A stretch of DNA of 64,000 bases, taken from assembly GCA_963969595.1 (NCBI GenBank), contig OZ018417.1:11720501-11784500 (forward strand), in the 5' to 3' direction. Of the stretch, positions 12,468-22,868 are shown piece after piece (the first letter of the stretch is position 1; every line of letters begins with the position of its first letter). Origin of the DNA: Neckera pumila (Eukaryota; Streptophyta; Bryopsida; Hypnales; Neckeraceae). The notes beneath the pieces are model-generated. The model saw only the letters and a program-made list of their open reading frames with translations, was not told where the DNA came from and did no database searches. Both the position numbers and the translations under genes were made by a program.

Positions 12468-13417
12468 TTAACCCCTAAAGGTTTTTGACTATGTTTTCAC
12501 CAAAAACACTCCAAAACTGCCATTTCTAATACTAGTGCCAAATTTTAGAAAAAAAGCATTTTTGGACACATGTAACCATAGGATCATGTAGTAAACTTGT
12601 TTAAGAAGATGTGGAAAAAATTTCAGAATTTTCCATCATGTAGATTGCAAAATAATAGTGTTTGAATTGACAAAAATCCTCTTTTTGTCCCTGCAAAAAA
12701 ACGGGCAGCTGCCCTTCACAAGGTCACATTTGTATAAAAAAATGTCCAAAATGGTGGTTACTCTTTAAATTCATTTTCCTAGACAAGTTGGACACATGCT
12801 TGAAAAAATTCAGATCATTTAGAATTGTACAACATATAGGAAAAAAATAGTAAGTAGGAAGAGGTAGAGAATGATTTAAAACACTAAATTGTTAAGAATT
12901 TATTTATGGAGTTGAAAAATTCCAATCCCAACGGTTGTAATGTTGTAGTAAACAATCTACACCCAATATTTTTATTTATTTTCAAAAATATTGAAAATTG
13001 AGTGAAATAAAGGACTTCAAAGTTTATTTTAGAGTTGAAATTCCATAACTACCCTCAAACTAAGAATCCTCATAATTTTTGACTCATAGATCCGAATGGA
13101 ATGATTCAAAGCTTCCCGCCTACATATAAATCTAAAGAATGAATTTCAAATTTCAAATTTTTAAAAATGTGATTTTTAAAGAAGTTTTTTTTGCTGCCCA
13201 GGCTGCCCACCGAGCAATGAAAATGACATATTATGCAATAACTTTTTTCTCCTGTAATCAAAAGTTATGAAAATTGTTGGGCCTTAAAGCTACTCCTCGG
13301 GAAAACGTTGTGTGAAAATTTGAAAGAAACTAAATAAAAACTCCGCTCATAGTGAGCTGCCCCCAAAAGCTATGTAGTATATTCTCAAAAAAGCATGTTC
13401 AGGGCTTTAGGGGTTAA
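12468..13417 (+). mobile_element. TTAA-family non-autonomous element, B type, complete
   Basis: TTAA bounds both ends (12468-12471 and 13414-13417). The left end is CCCCTAAAGGTTTTTGACT and the right end GGGCTTTAGGGG. It shares termini and the ACCATAGGATC block with A-type copies but has its own interior: GACTATGTTTTCACC near the left, AGGAAAAAAATAGTAAGTAG in the middle, and GGTTGTAATGTTGTAGTAAA. Copies at 30771 and 60618 share this interior. It is non-coding. Confidence 0.85.
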
Positions 13418-14009
13418 TCCCTCTAAATAATCTATTCCCCAATTCCTTCTTTTAATCCTATAATTAGCTTTGACTTAGCTTGAATTATGAAAGTTCAAAT
13501 GTCTTGATATTTTTCACAATGTAGATTTACTAGTCAAATACTTGCATATCAATTTTCAATCCGATCTAAGATATTATAAAACTTTCGAAGACACTTTCCC
13601 ACCACTGACTTTCAAACTCTTCACGACTTTCGCATTCTAGTACTACTTTATACATAATTTGGAGGTTCTAAGTCCATTGTGCGTAGGTTTATGATACAAA
13701 GTATTTGATAAATTAAGAAACTTACCCTTTTAATTTCATAGCCATATCACAAAAACACAGTAAGATCAAAGCTCCCAAATGCATTCTTCTTGGCTACATT
13801 GGATTTTAAACACCTCCACCTTGATGCCTCATATTTATATTTTTGCAAGAGATCTAGATTTGAAAATTAGTTTCATGGTATATCAACTTTCCAAAAATTT
13901 AGATCCCATATATTGCCTTAAATCAATACTTTATTCAAATACAAACTCAAATTTCTTTACATCAATGCTTCTGTCAATAGCAAAACACCAACAACTGTAC
14001 AGTAAGGTT
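13418..14009. other. Unassigned AT-rich DNA
   Basis: I see no supported feature. The 77-codon frame at 13779-14012 runs into the foldback element and shows no recognisable motif. Confidence 0.35.
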
Positions 14010-14841
14010 TAGTTCATTTACAAATTGCCAATTTGAGTCATTCAAATTTTTTTGTACAATGTATAGTATAATTGGCATATTTTTGGTAAGCATATTTTTG
14101 GAATATTTTTATGCAATCCCAATCAAGCATACCAAATTTTAATTTCAAAAAAGCAAAATTCCATTGTTGGTGAGTGTTGAAGTCAATTTTCATGGATTTT
14201 CATAATATTTTTATGAAAACAATTGGTGATGAGTTTTTGCACAAATATGTAGGAAACATCTACGCGCATCTTTCATATTGAAAAGCACCCCATTAAGTAA
14301 CAGAATTATGACTTAGGATGAATTAAATGTGAGGCGTCATACAACCAAAATTAGGGAAATAGATATCTTTATATTTTAATAAGATTTTGCTATTTGACCC
14401 TTGCATTGTAATTAATTTTGTACATTTCAAAATGATGTTACAATTACTTTGCCAAAATCTTGTTAAAATATAAAGATATCTATTTCACTAATTTTGGCAT
14501 ATGACGCCCCACATTAACTCATCTGGGTCATATTTTTGTTACTTAATGGGGTGTTTTTCAACATGAAAGATGTGCTTATATTGTTCCCTACATATCTATG
14601 CATTTGATTTTTAAAAACTCATCACCAATTGTTTTCAAAACAATATTATGAAAAACCATGACAATTGACTTCAAAAATTCACCAACAATGGAATTTTTTT
14701 TTTGAAACTAAAATTTGGTATGCATAATTGGAACTGCGTAAGAATTGGATGTTGATTATATAAGACAAAAACTTCCAATTTTCTAATATACTTTTCAATT
14801 AAAATTGGAAAGGCTCAAATCGACAATTTGTAAATGAACTA
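14010..14841. mobile_element. Long foldback element, uninterrupted copy
   Basis: The ends are TAGTTCATTTACAAATTGCC and the mirrored GACAATTTGTAAATGAACTA. The arms stay complementary for about 380 bases (AAGATATCTATTT, AAGTAACAGAATTATG, CATCTTTCATATTGAAAA and their inverses), with a short central loop near 14385-14465. The same element occurs at 37781-39592, where it is interrupted twice. This copy therefore shows the empty sites, including TTAA at 14376-14379. It has no coding sequence. It could be a Foldback-type or giant inverted-repeat MITE; the superfamily is unknown. Confidence 0.82.
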
Positions 14842-14861
14842 GTACAACTTAGCACCTCAAG

Positions 14862-15225
14862 CATTAGAAAAAAAAGCAGCCCTTTAGAGGGCTACTCCAG
14901 ATTGACATGCCAAGCTATTTCAAGCTTGGCTTATTAATCTCAAAAAGTCCCCTAAGGAGCAGTCAGCTTGGCTAACTGCTCCCCGAAATAGTCATATTTT
15001 GTGTTTTTATTTTTTTTATTTTTTTTAATTAAAAAAAATAAAAATAAAAATAAAAAATTCATTATTTTTTTACTCGAAAATTTGGGTTCCTGCACCACTG
15101 TCACCACAATTTCGGCTGCGCAAAAATAGGGGAATAAACAAATTTTCAGCCCCTCAAAACACTATTTCAGTGTAGTTCAGAGGGTTGTGGAGCAGCCCTC
15201 CGGAGGCTTGAAATTTTCTCTAATG
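14862..15225. mobile_element. CATTAG-ended inverted-repeat element
   Basis: It begins CATTAGAAAAAAAAGCAGCC and ends GGCTTGAAATTTTCTCTAATG. The subterminal GCCCTTTAGAGGGC and GCAGCCCTCCGGAGG are mirrored. It is colinear with 26677-27007: both contain TTGACATGCCAA, CTATTTCAAGCTTGG, GGGTTCCTGC and AAATAGGGG. A T/A-rich low-complexity block (15001-15072) sits mid-element. The flanking bases G and G give no clear target duplication. It is non-coding; the frame at 15167-15355 overlaps its end. Confidence 0.8.
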
Positions 15226-16959
15226 GTGCATCCCGCACCTCAAACCCACTAAGAAACAAGAGAGACAAGGAGACCAATCTTTGCCTAAGTGGCCAACTCC
15301 AACACCAAGAGACTAACCGCCAACAAATCCTAATCCGCCCTAATCCTAAAATCAACTACTAACCAATTGATTATCAAATGACAACTAACAAAAATAATTA
15401 TCAACTAACAAGAACTTCTAATACTATCCACGTACTTTAACATACAAAGGTGCCCACTTCAACTAGTAGATAATCCACATTGTAACTATGGTATCCAACA
15501 TGGGTTTATGCAAGTCATCTAATTAGCCTCATCCCTCCTTCTAAGTACATTTCAATGATAATATCCCTCAAGGCCCACCAACTATTTGAGAATAAACACA
15601 GAATTAGTCATTTTTGCACTTGGCCTTATAAAACTGCACTTATTCACCGTACAAGCAAAATTTACCTCATCATCAATAGGGGGTCCAGTTGCCCCCCCCC
15701 CCCCTTTTTTTTTACAGTACAAAATTATAGAACAAAACATTTATTCATCTTTGTACAATGATTGCGTTTGTGACCAAAAAACTTCCATTTATAGTGTAAA
15801 ATACAAAGTATTTATTTCAAATTCACAACTCTACATCTTTGTTAATTTATTTCAATGCAAAACTGAACATTGTAGACCAATTGTACGATTTCTCTTTGCG
15901 AGTACAAAATTGCTTTACAGCTAGTTTCATATCTTCTACTGGGCTAAACTCAAGTCTACTACTGCAACGGTTTAGAGTAAATGTACCACTCTTCTAAGTC
16001 CTCATAAACGTAATACCCTACTTCAGTGTACACCTACGTCATTTCACAATCGTTCATTGTTTAACTCCTCTAAATGCTTGTACTCCAACAAATGAGGTTT
16101 TGCCATAGTGCTGGGATATTGACTTTTTCTTTTCTGTTACCTCTTCATGTATTGGTACACTGCTCTCCTATATAAATCCACTTTTTGCGCCACAATTGAC
16201 AAAAAGAAGTGAAGGACAATGGCTCTCCATCCACCGTCTTTTTCACTTCATCATTGACATGGTGAAATGCCTCCATGACTTCCAATATTTATAGCAAAAA
16301 ACAAAATTGTCCCATGCCTTGTGCTATTTATTCAAAGTTCTATCCATTGCAAAATGGATTGTATTCATTTGGAAATAAATTTAAACAATAACACAATAGT
16401 TTTTATCTAGAACATATTTTCAAAAAAGGTCATTGGTATAGAATGAAGAATCAACATGCATTGTTACTAATTTTCACAAAAAATTGAGAATTGTAATTTC
16501 TAAATTTAAATTTGGTGATAGGCTGCAGGATTAGGGGATAGGGTACTTTGAAGATTGAAATTTGGGTTTTGCATTTTGAGTTTGTCCAGCTTGCTTGACT
16601 CCCATGAATTTGTAATAGGACCAGGTTTTAGGGAGGTTTGGTTTACAATAAGGTCAAGCTAATTTGGTGGGACAAGAAAAATTCTGATTGATTCCAACGG
16701 ACTTTTGGCATGGGATTCATATGTTTGGATTTGTGGGCACAAATGCTCAATTTTGGCTATTTGGGTTCTAGATTGCTTTTCTAAACACGGCCAAGTTTTA
16801 GAGAAGTTTGGATTTGAGTGCATGTTGGTCAGATCTTAGGATATTTTGACTCACCTAGTATTGGTAAAATGGATCTATCCATTTTCAATGATTCTTGAAT
16901 TTGGGTTGTTTGTCAATTGTATGGGATTGTAGGATTAAATTGGATTTTTGGTTAGAAAA
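15226..16959. other. Unassigned DNA with a poly-C/poly-T run
   Basis: I recognise no gene. The frames at 15555-15924 straddle a homopolymer pair of about 13 C followed by 9 T (15692-15713), so their reading is unreliable. The stretch 16500-16960 is rich in GGTTT/GGATTTG motifs but shows no periodicity until the minisatellite begins. Confidence 0.4.
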
Positions 16960-17655
16960 TTGGTGATTGCCACAAAAAAACAATAAATGAATGCCAAATT
17001 GTAATAGGTGAAAGCAAAAAAAAAGGTTAAGTGGAGTAAAAAAAATTTATGTGAATGCCTAAATTTTCAATAAATGAAAGCCAAAAGTAAACCTAAAAAG
17101 AATTAGGTGAATGCCCTTAACGAACTAGGTGAATGCCACAAAAAAATATGTGAATGCTACAAATAAGAGGTGAATGCCAAAAAAACTAGGTGAATAAACT
17201 AGGTGAATGCCAAAAGTAATAGGTGAATGCCAGAATTTTATAGATGGGAGCCAAAAAAATTTAGATTAATGCTATAAATAAACTAGGTCAATGTCAAAGA
17301 AAGAGTAGTGAATGCCAATGTAAAATAGGTGAAAGACAAAAAAACTGGGTGAATGCATAGAATAAACTAGGTGAATGCCATAAAAATCTATATGAAAGCC
17401 ACAACAAATTAGGTGAATACCAAAAAAAATATGTGAATGCTACAAAACAATAGGTGAATGCCAAAATTTAATATTTGAAAGCCAAAAAAAAATTAGGTGA
17501 AAGCCAAAAAAAATTTAGGTGAGAGCCAAAAAAATACTAAGTGAATGCCAAAGAAAAATAGATGAAAGACAAGAAAAAAATAGATGAAAGCCAAAAATAA
17601 ACTAGGTGAATGCCAAAAAAAATATGCAAAAGCCCAAAAAGAAATAGGAGATTGA
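16960..17655. repeat. Degenerate minisatellite, GGTGAATGCCAAAAA units
   Basis: About 30 or more imperfect units of roughly 17-24 bases follow the pattern (ACTA)GGTGAATGCCAAAAAA. Variants include GGTGAAAGCC and GGTGAATACC. The unit length varies outside multiples of three and the A-runs differ in length, so it does not look like coding repeats. It directly abuts the degraded 3' side of the Harbinger remnant and may have grown inside or next to that element. Confidence 0.85.
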
Positions 17656-19434
17656 AAAATATCTAATAGATATGAAAAATATGAAAGGTTTGAAAAATAG
17701 AAATTCCAAACCTTTACAATGCTAGAACAATAGAAGTTGAAAATCTATGCTCTATGCTAAAGTAGACTGTTTCAAGGTCCACAAGTCCTTGAGAGGTCTC
17801 CTCTCTAATCAAAATGTGCATCTGCATTTTCTAGAGTGCCCTCCACTAGCTCTCCAAAAGTGAGGTCTCTACGCATAGGAAGAATATTCCTTAGTAACTT
17901 TTCAAAGATATCTTCTAAGCTTTGAACTCCCTCTTCATCTTCAAGTATCATGTTGAAAAAAATACAAGATATGAACATAATGTTTGAAATGACATCCATG
18001 CTCTAGTAGCAATTGGGATTTGGAATTGTGGATAATCGCAAAACGTGCTTGAAGAATCCAAAGCACCATTCGACATCTTTTCTCATCGCATCATGTCTCT
18101 GAGCAAAATGATCCTTCTTTTTGTCCTATGGCAAATGAATGCTCTGAACAAAGCCTGACCAACAAAAATAGATTCCATCGATAAAGAAATAGTAACAATT
18201 GTATCGACGACCGTTAACCACAAAAGTCATGCCATGTCCAAAACTTGTCAACAAGTTCCAAACAAGGGAAGAACAATCTAAAACATTTAGATTGTTGTTT
18301 GAACCAAGGAGTCCAAAAAAAATGTGCCAAGTATGAAGCCCTCCATCTGCAATGGCCTCCAAGATAATAGAATGGCACCGTCTCTATCTCCAAATTCCAC
18401 TTGCCACACAAATGGACAGTTCTTCCAAATATAATGCATACAATCCAAAGATGCAAACAAAACTTGGAAATCACATGCTTTATTGATAGCAGACTGCTTC
18501 TCCAAATCAGCACTTGTAGGTTGTTGGAGATGGTAGCCCTTGAACTTAGCATGCATAGCCACACAAAATCACTTGAATGACTCCATGGCAGTAGTTTCAC
18601 TTGTCCTGCAGTACTCATTTGTAGCACTGGCACCAATCCCGTAATACAACATATGCAAAAGTGATCTTTTGATGCGGGGATAAGTCTAGTGCACCAATAC
18701 AATCCCTCTTCTGCATAAAATAATCACCGCAGATGCATACCTTCTCGATTATGTATAACAACAATGGGCATTGCATGCGACAACGTCGCTGTTAAAGGGC
18801 CAGCCTGTACACTGGTATATCCGCAAAATAATCTTGCATCATATGTTCATGCATGGCCCCCCTTGAACCTCTTGACATTAGGTGCTTTACCACAACGGGA
18901 TCCACCCCGGACACGAGGCACAATGGGTTCATTGTACATACACTCTATTCCTTGCACGAAGCTCAACATAGTGTCATTTTTCAAATCATCTTCCCTCATC
19001 CTATCTCTAGCAGCAACAAGCCGGGCCTTCTACTCCTCCATGGTGAATAGTTGCAAAAAATACAACCTCAAAACATCAAACAGTGACTCTAAACCAAGCA
19101 AAAGTGCACTCAGGGCTTGAACCCAAAACTCAAAAAGAGCTCCCAGTTTGTGCCTTTGTTTTCCAAACAGGGCTTGTGCTCATTAGGGTTTTTTGGGCTC
19201 AAAACAGCTTGGTGCGCAATGGACTGTAGGCCTGACTAGCATTAATCCCCACATGCATCCCATTTGAAGAGAACCAGTTTCCACACATTCAACCTGACAG
19301 GTTGTATTTCAATGCCAAGTATTTCAATGGCGTTGTTGGAGGGTCTTTCCAACAGCTCTGGTCTCGTTTTTTGTCTAACAGATTCCAAACCAACAATAGC
19401 GCGTCCAATTTGTGGAGAATTGGTGGAGATGCCC
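17656..19434 (-). mobile_element. PIF/Harbinger transposon remnant
   Basis: On the minus strand the element appears to begin at 19434 with GGGCATCTCCACCAATTCTC, flanked outside by TAA (19435-19437), the known 3-base Harbinger target type. Downstream lies about 390 bases of leader, then a broken transposase reading (19041-17805). I could not find the matching opposite terminus. The left boundary given here is the edge of the minisatellite and is not a true end. No Myb-like second ORF was seen. This is a dead copy. Confidence 0.7.
17805..19041 (-). pseudogene. PIF/Harbinger transposase (plant-transposon / DDE_Tnp_4 type), degraded
   Basis: Read in shifting minus-strand frames from an ATG at 19041, the translation runs in the order expected for Harbinger transposases. 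The pieces are VRGGSRCGKAPNV (about 18900), DYFADIPVYR (about 18830), KRDCIGALDLSP (about 18700), EYCRTSETTAMESFK (about 18600), GYHLQQPTSADLEKQ (about 18530), then SLDCMHYIWKNCP (about 18430). Next come LLGSNNNLNVLD (about 18290), FVVNGRRYN and DGIYFCWSGFVQSIHLP (about 18220-18130), RKDVEWCFGFF and DVISNIMFISCIFFNMILEDE (about 18050-17930). The acidic residue in LDCMH and the NNLNVLD motif belong to the catalytic core known for the family. Disruptions include a stop at the fourth codon and several frameshifts and stops, so it cannot make an intact enzyme. The antisense frames at 18764-19120 are shadows. Confidence 0.92.
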
Positions 19435-19924
19435 TAACACCATCCTATTTCAAAAGAAAATATGAGTTATAGTCAGGAAGCACAAGATGCAGTCACAATG
19501 AAACCACTACATTAGATCAATAAGCTATGGTGAGTTAAAAGAAGAACAATGTAACCATGAGGCTCTATTGTAGATTAATTTATTGACCCGTCCAACCCTA
19601 CATCTCTACTCCAACCAAACCCTAATTGTGTTGTACAGTACAATGTGAATGCAGTTGTAGCCATAGGATTTAGAAACTCAAATTCCAAAACTAGAGTTGA
19701 TACCATAGTATCTGTCTTTTGGACCAAACCAATAAAATACCTATCCAAAAGTATATTCATATAAACTTACATAATAAATATATACTCACCTTATGAATAA
19801 ACTATGAATAAATTTCTAAAAACTCAATACATACGCATCCAAAATCAAAATCAAGCTCTCATCCTCATTAAGTGTATATTTCAAAAAAGAATATGCTAGA
19901 GTTGATTTTGCAATTAACTTGAGG

Positions 19925-20120
19925 GATGCTTTACACATAGAGGCTGGACCATTCCCCTTGAATCTGATTGTACAAATTTCAATCTTTTATGCAATCACCA
20001 ATGAGGATTTCAGTCTTTTGTCCAATCACAAGTAGAGATTTGAACCTTTTAGCCAATCACAAGTGTGGTTTGTTGGCCTCTTCCACAATAAATTGGCCTG
20101 GCATCTAAGTGTAAAGCATC
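19925..20120. mobile_element. Inverted-repeat element with three internal 30-base repeats
   Basis: GATGCTTTACACATAGAGGC at the left is mirrored by GCATCTAAGTGTAAAGCATC at the right. Between them three tandem units of about 30 bases follow the pattern TTCAATCTTTTATGCAATCAC (19979, 20009, 20040). No target duplication is clear. It has no coding sequence and no second copy in the window. Confidence 0.65.
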
Positions 20121-20361
20121 TCTTATCAAGTCTAAATAGTTATCTTTTTCAAATACCACTGTAGGACTTCAATCACAGTTTTCTTGTGTGTGACCCCAAA
20201 ATCAGACCTGGATCATGGCTGGCTGTAATTTACGTGAAATATGCTTATCATGCTTCCTTTGTGATAACTTACTGTGATTTAGTTGATGTTGCCTTGATGT
20301 GTGGGTACTGTGGACAGTTCCTTTCTAATTGGAAACCCTTTTGAGTAATTTATACAGTAAG
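20121..20361. other. Unassigned DNA
   Basis: I see no feature between the inverted-repeat element and the next TTAA element. Confidence 0.35.
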
Positions 20362-21420
20362 TTAACCCCTACAGTTCCATTGTCCCTACGGGGGACAAAA
20401 TTGATTTTGGGTAGGCTTGTTTAGTCTCAATTTGTACCACATTGTTTTGAAAATTTTATCACACGTGTAGTTTCCAAGAGCTTCAAGCACGTATAATTTT
20501 TATGTGAAATGGACCTTTTTTTTCCAAGTCATGAGCTTTTTTCATGAGAATGGGGAAGAGGGGGCAGCAAGGGCAGGCTCATGGAGAAGAGTGGGGTAGC
20601 CGGGTGTTTGATGGGCTGGATAGGCACCCAGTTGAACTGCCTGGGGATGACGGAGGCACAACTTTTGGAAGGACCAATAGCTGTTATTGCAAGGAGTGAG
20701 GGATCACTTTGGAAACACAATGAAAACTTCAAGGATAGCAAGGGAACATTTGGGGAACATGGGAACAAATTGGAAACAACAAGGGAGCAGTGGAGAATCC
20801 ATTATGCAAGAGCTGCCCCAGGTCTTGGAGCTCATATTGAGCTACAAATTGACATAGAAACTAGAGATTTTTGAATTTTTGGATTTTGTTTTGTTTTGGC
20901 TTGTCAAATATGATTGCCAACTTCAATCAACCGTTTGGATTACAGGGTTTTAAAAATATGAGGTGGGAAAATTGGTGCAAAAATTGCACATTGTATTGTG
21001 AAGTCTTGAGACATAGTTACATTGTAGGATTTTTTTGAATGTGCTCCATGTGTTGGATTGACTTGAAAATTGGTGGGAATATGCCTAACATGATATTGAT
21101 TATGAAAAAAAATTAAATTTGAAGTCTATAGTGTAAAAATTGACCACAAGAGGCGGTCAAAGCCATCTGAAATTTTTGGGTAAGGCCCCCCCCAAAGAAA
21201 ACTTGTGACTTTGAATGCAATTATCTTTCAATCCACACAGTCAAATTTCACGAAATTTTTACCATATCATCTCATATAAGTTGAGTACAAGACCCTACGG
21301 TTAGACTTTGAAATAATTCATCTTGTACATTTTTTTTTATCAATGCATTAGAAATGGCAGTTTTCATTGTTTTTTGAGGCAGAAAATCTTAGAAAGTGCC
21401 CTTGGGACTTTAGGAGTTAA
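20362..21420 (-). mobile_element. TTAA-family element carrying unrelated GC-richer sequence
   Basis: TTAA flanks both ends (20362-20365 and 21417-21420). The left end reads CCCCTACAGTTCCATTGTCC with CTACGGGGGACA, and the right CCCTTGGGACTTTAGGAG. Subterminal blocks such as AATCCACACAGTCAAATTTC, GACCCTACGGTTAGA and AGAAATGGCAGTTTTCATTG are family-specific in reverse. The stretch 20540-20830 is markedly GC-richer than the rest and matches no other copy. It holds a 97-codon plus-strand frame (20581-20874) with no motif I recognise. Confidence 0.75.
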
Positions 21421-21854
21421 TGCATGCTTTGTAGCAAGAAGCTCTTCCATTGAATCCCTACAATAGTGAATGAACAGCCCGTGTGTGTGTTGTGTGCCCA
21501 TGACCTGATTCTCCAAGTACGTACAATACCACCAGCAAATCCGCTGGTGGTGACTGTCCGTCCTTGAGCCTCCCCAGCCAACTGAAGGCCCCCTCCTCCC
21601 CTTCCATCCCACTTGCACATGCACCGCTGGTCTATTTATCGAGATTCCTGTACGGTAACTGGTAAGCATGCTTAACCTCTCCTTGTTGTCCTTAATTCGA
21701 GCTTAATAACTTTCGATAAATCAACTAATCTCCATCAACAATAGAACAGCTCGGTCCCCCACTCCTGACTGTTTGTATGTCTCATGGGCAGTCAGGACTT
21801 TCAGGACACTGGCCTGGCTCAAAGAGCCTTTCAACGCTTTGGTTTTAGAGTAAT
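21421..21854. other. GC-richer island, no recognisable gene
   Basis: Base composition shifts sharply from the AT-rich surroundings. Frames on the minus strand (21364-21669, 21721-21987) resemble no family I know and overlap each other. There is a short palindrome around CCAGCAAATCCGCTGG (21532-21547). It could be a fragment of a different repeat class or a remnant of host exon sequence; I cannot tell. Confidence 0.35.
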
Positions 21855-22068
21855 AAGTATAGGGCAATGCCCGAGGAGGAGGGGATTGCGGGAAAAAAAA
21901 GTGCTGACAAGGAGGGCGGAGCCCGACAAGGAGGTGCTTTTTTTCCCGCAATCCCTGACGACGAAGGTATTGCCCGACGTAAATCACGAGTAGGAAAGGA
22001 TGAGAAATTGAGGATGAGAGTTGGAACCGGATGAAAAAAACGTAATGCTCGATTACGCAGTTTTATCC
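21855..22068. repeat. Shared GC-rich hairpin module, copy 1
   Basis: It opens AAGTATAGGGCAATGCCCG and AGGAGGAGGG. A strong hairpin follows: GGATTGCGGGAAAAAAAAG pairs with CTTTTTTTCCCGCAATCC. Then come TATTGCCCGACGTAAATC, ATGAGAAATTGA and CGTAATGCTCGATTACGCA, which itself forms a small hairpin inside GGATGAAA...TTTTATCC. The same ordered blocks occur at 55498-55701. Function is unknown; it may be a mobile element, and a structured transcript is also possible. Confidence 0.6.
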
Positions 22069-22239
22069 AAGTAATCGTGGAATGCAGTCAAGAACCACCC
22101 CGCAAAATGAACGGGAGGAATCACGGGAGTGGTTTACATTGAGTTGAACTAGACCTACCTGAGGTTGTACCAAGGAATGGAGTGAAGCTCAGGACCAAGA
22201 ACGAGAAGGGAGCAATGGAGCAGAGCAAGGACACTCAGG

Positions 22240-22500
22240 AAAATACTGAGGCCGCGGGACAGCCAGGGGGAGCCCGGGAGGTGCCCGGGAGGTGCCCGGG
22301 AGGGAGGCCGGGACTCCGGGACAGACTCCCCCCTGATGACTGTGATGATGTAGTCATGGCGATGGAGGCTCCAGTAGCAAGGACTCCCCAATTGGTTGAA
22401 CCTCTCCATCAATCAATCAATCAATCAATCACCTGAATCAAGTGATGAGCAGGACGGAGGACGGACGGACGGACGGAAATGAAGACCAGGTCAAGGACGG
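22240..22500. repeat. Cluster of short tandem repeats in a GC-rich island
   Basis: Three adjacent simple arrays are visible: about three units of GTGCCCGGGAG (22278-22310), CAAT/ATCA repeats (about 22408-22432) and GGAC/ACGG repeats (about 22455-22481). The 84-codon frame at 22182-22436 runs through these arrays and is not a convincing gene. Confidence 0.7.
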
Positions 22501-22624
22501 ACACACTCGTCAGTCTGGGCCTAATAGAACAGGTTGCTTACAAATGGCTTTAGCAGTCTTTTCACTCCTGGAAAGTAAAAGGCTGGGGTGAACTTGACCC
22601 CCTGCCTGGCTCGTACCCGAGGGG

Positions 22625-22780
22625 AACCGCTGAAATTTTCTGTTTGCCACGCATGATAAATTAGCAAATTTTGAATTCATATTTGCAATCAGAGGCCCAA
22701 ACTAGCTTGGAGAGATGTAGAAGGTAAATTAATCCAGCTCAAAATAGGGGGTCTTTTTTTTTACATGCACCCTTAGAAGG
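22625..22780. mobile_element. Fragment related to the Mutator-like element at 39274
   Basis: TTTGCCAC, GAATTCATATTTGCAATCAG, AGCTTGGAGAGATGTAGAA and CAAAATAGGGGGTC follow the same order and spacing as the interior of 39330-39475. Terminal repeats are not clear here. ACCCTTAGAAGGACTTTGGAGG near the right side may be a decayed end. Confidence 0.6.
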
Positions 22781-22868
22781 ACTTTGGAGGGACGAGCGAG
22801 GGGGGGAAGCTCACCCTGGCTGAAAGTGATGGGGTGGTTCACATTAAATTATGTCCTCAAATTGATCG

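Noticed and set aside
15692..15713. Poly-C then poly-T run, considered as a structured or regulatory signal
   Set aside because: It is most simply a slippage tract; length may be an assembly artefact and nothing around it supports a function.
16960..17655. Regular short repeats, considered as a CRISPR array or a coding tandem repeat
   Set aside because: Units are contiguous without spacers, vary in length, and lie in eukaryotic DNA; unit lengths break any reading frame.
18764..19120. 118-codon plus-strand frame
   Set aside because: It is antisense to the Harbinger transposase remnant, whose minus-strand reading carries the recognisable motifs.
22182..22436. 84-codon frame in the GC-rich island
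   Set aside because: It runs through three simple-sequence arrays, and a same-sized frame exists on the other strand.
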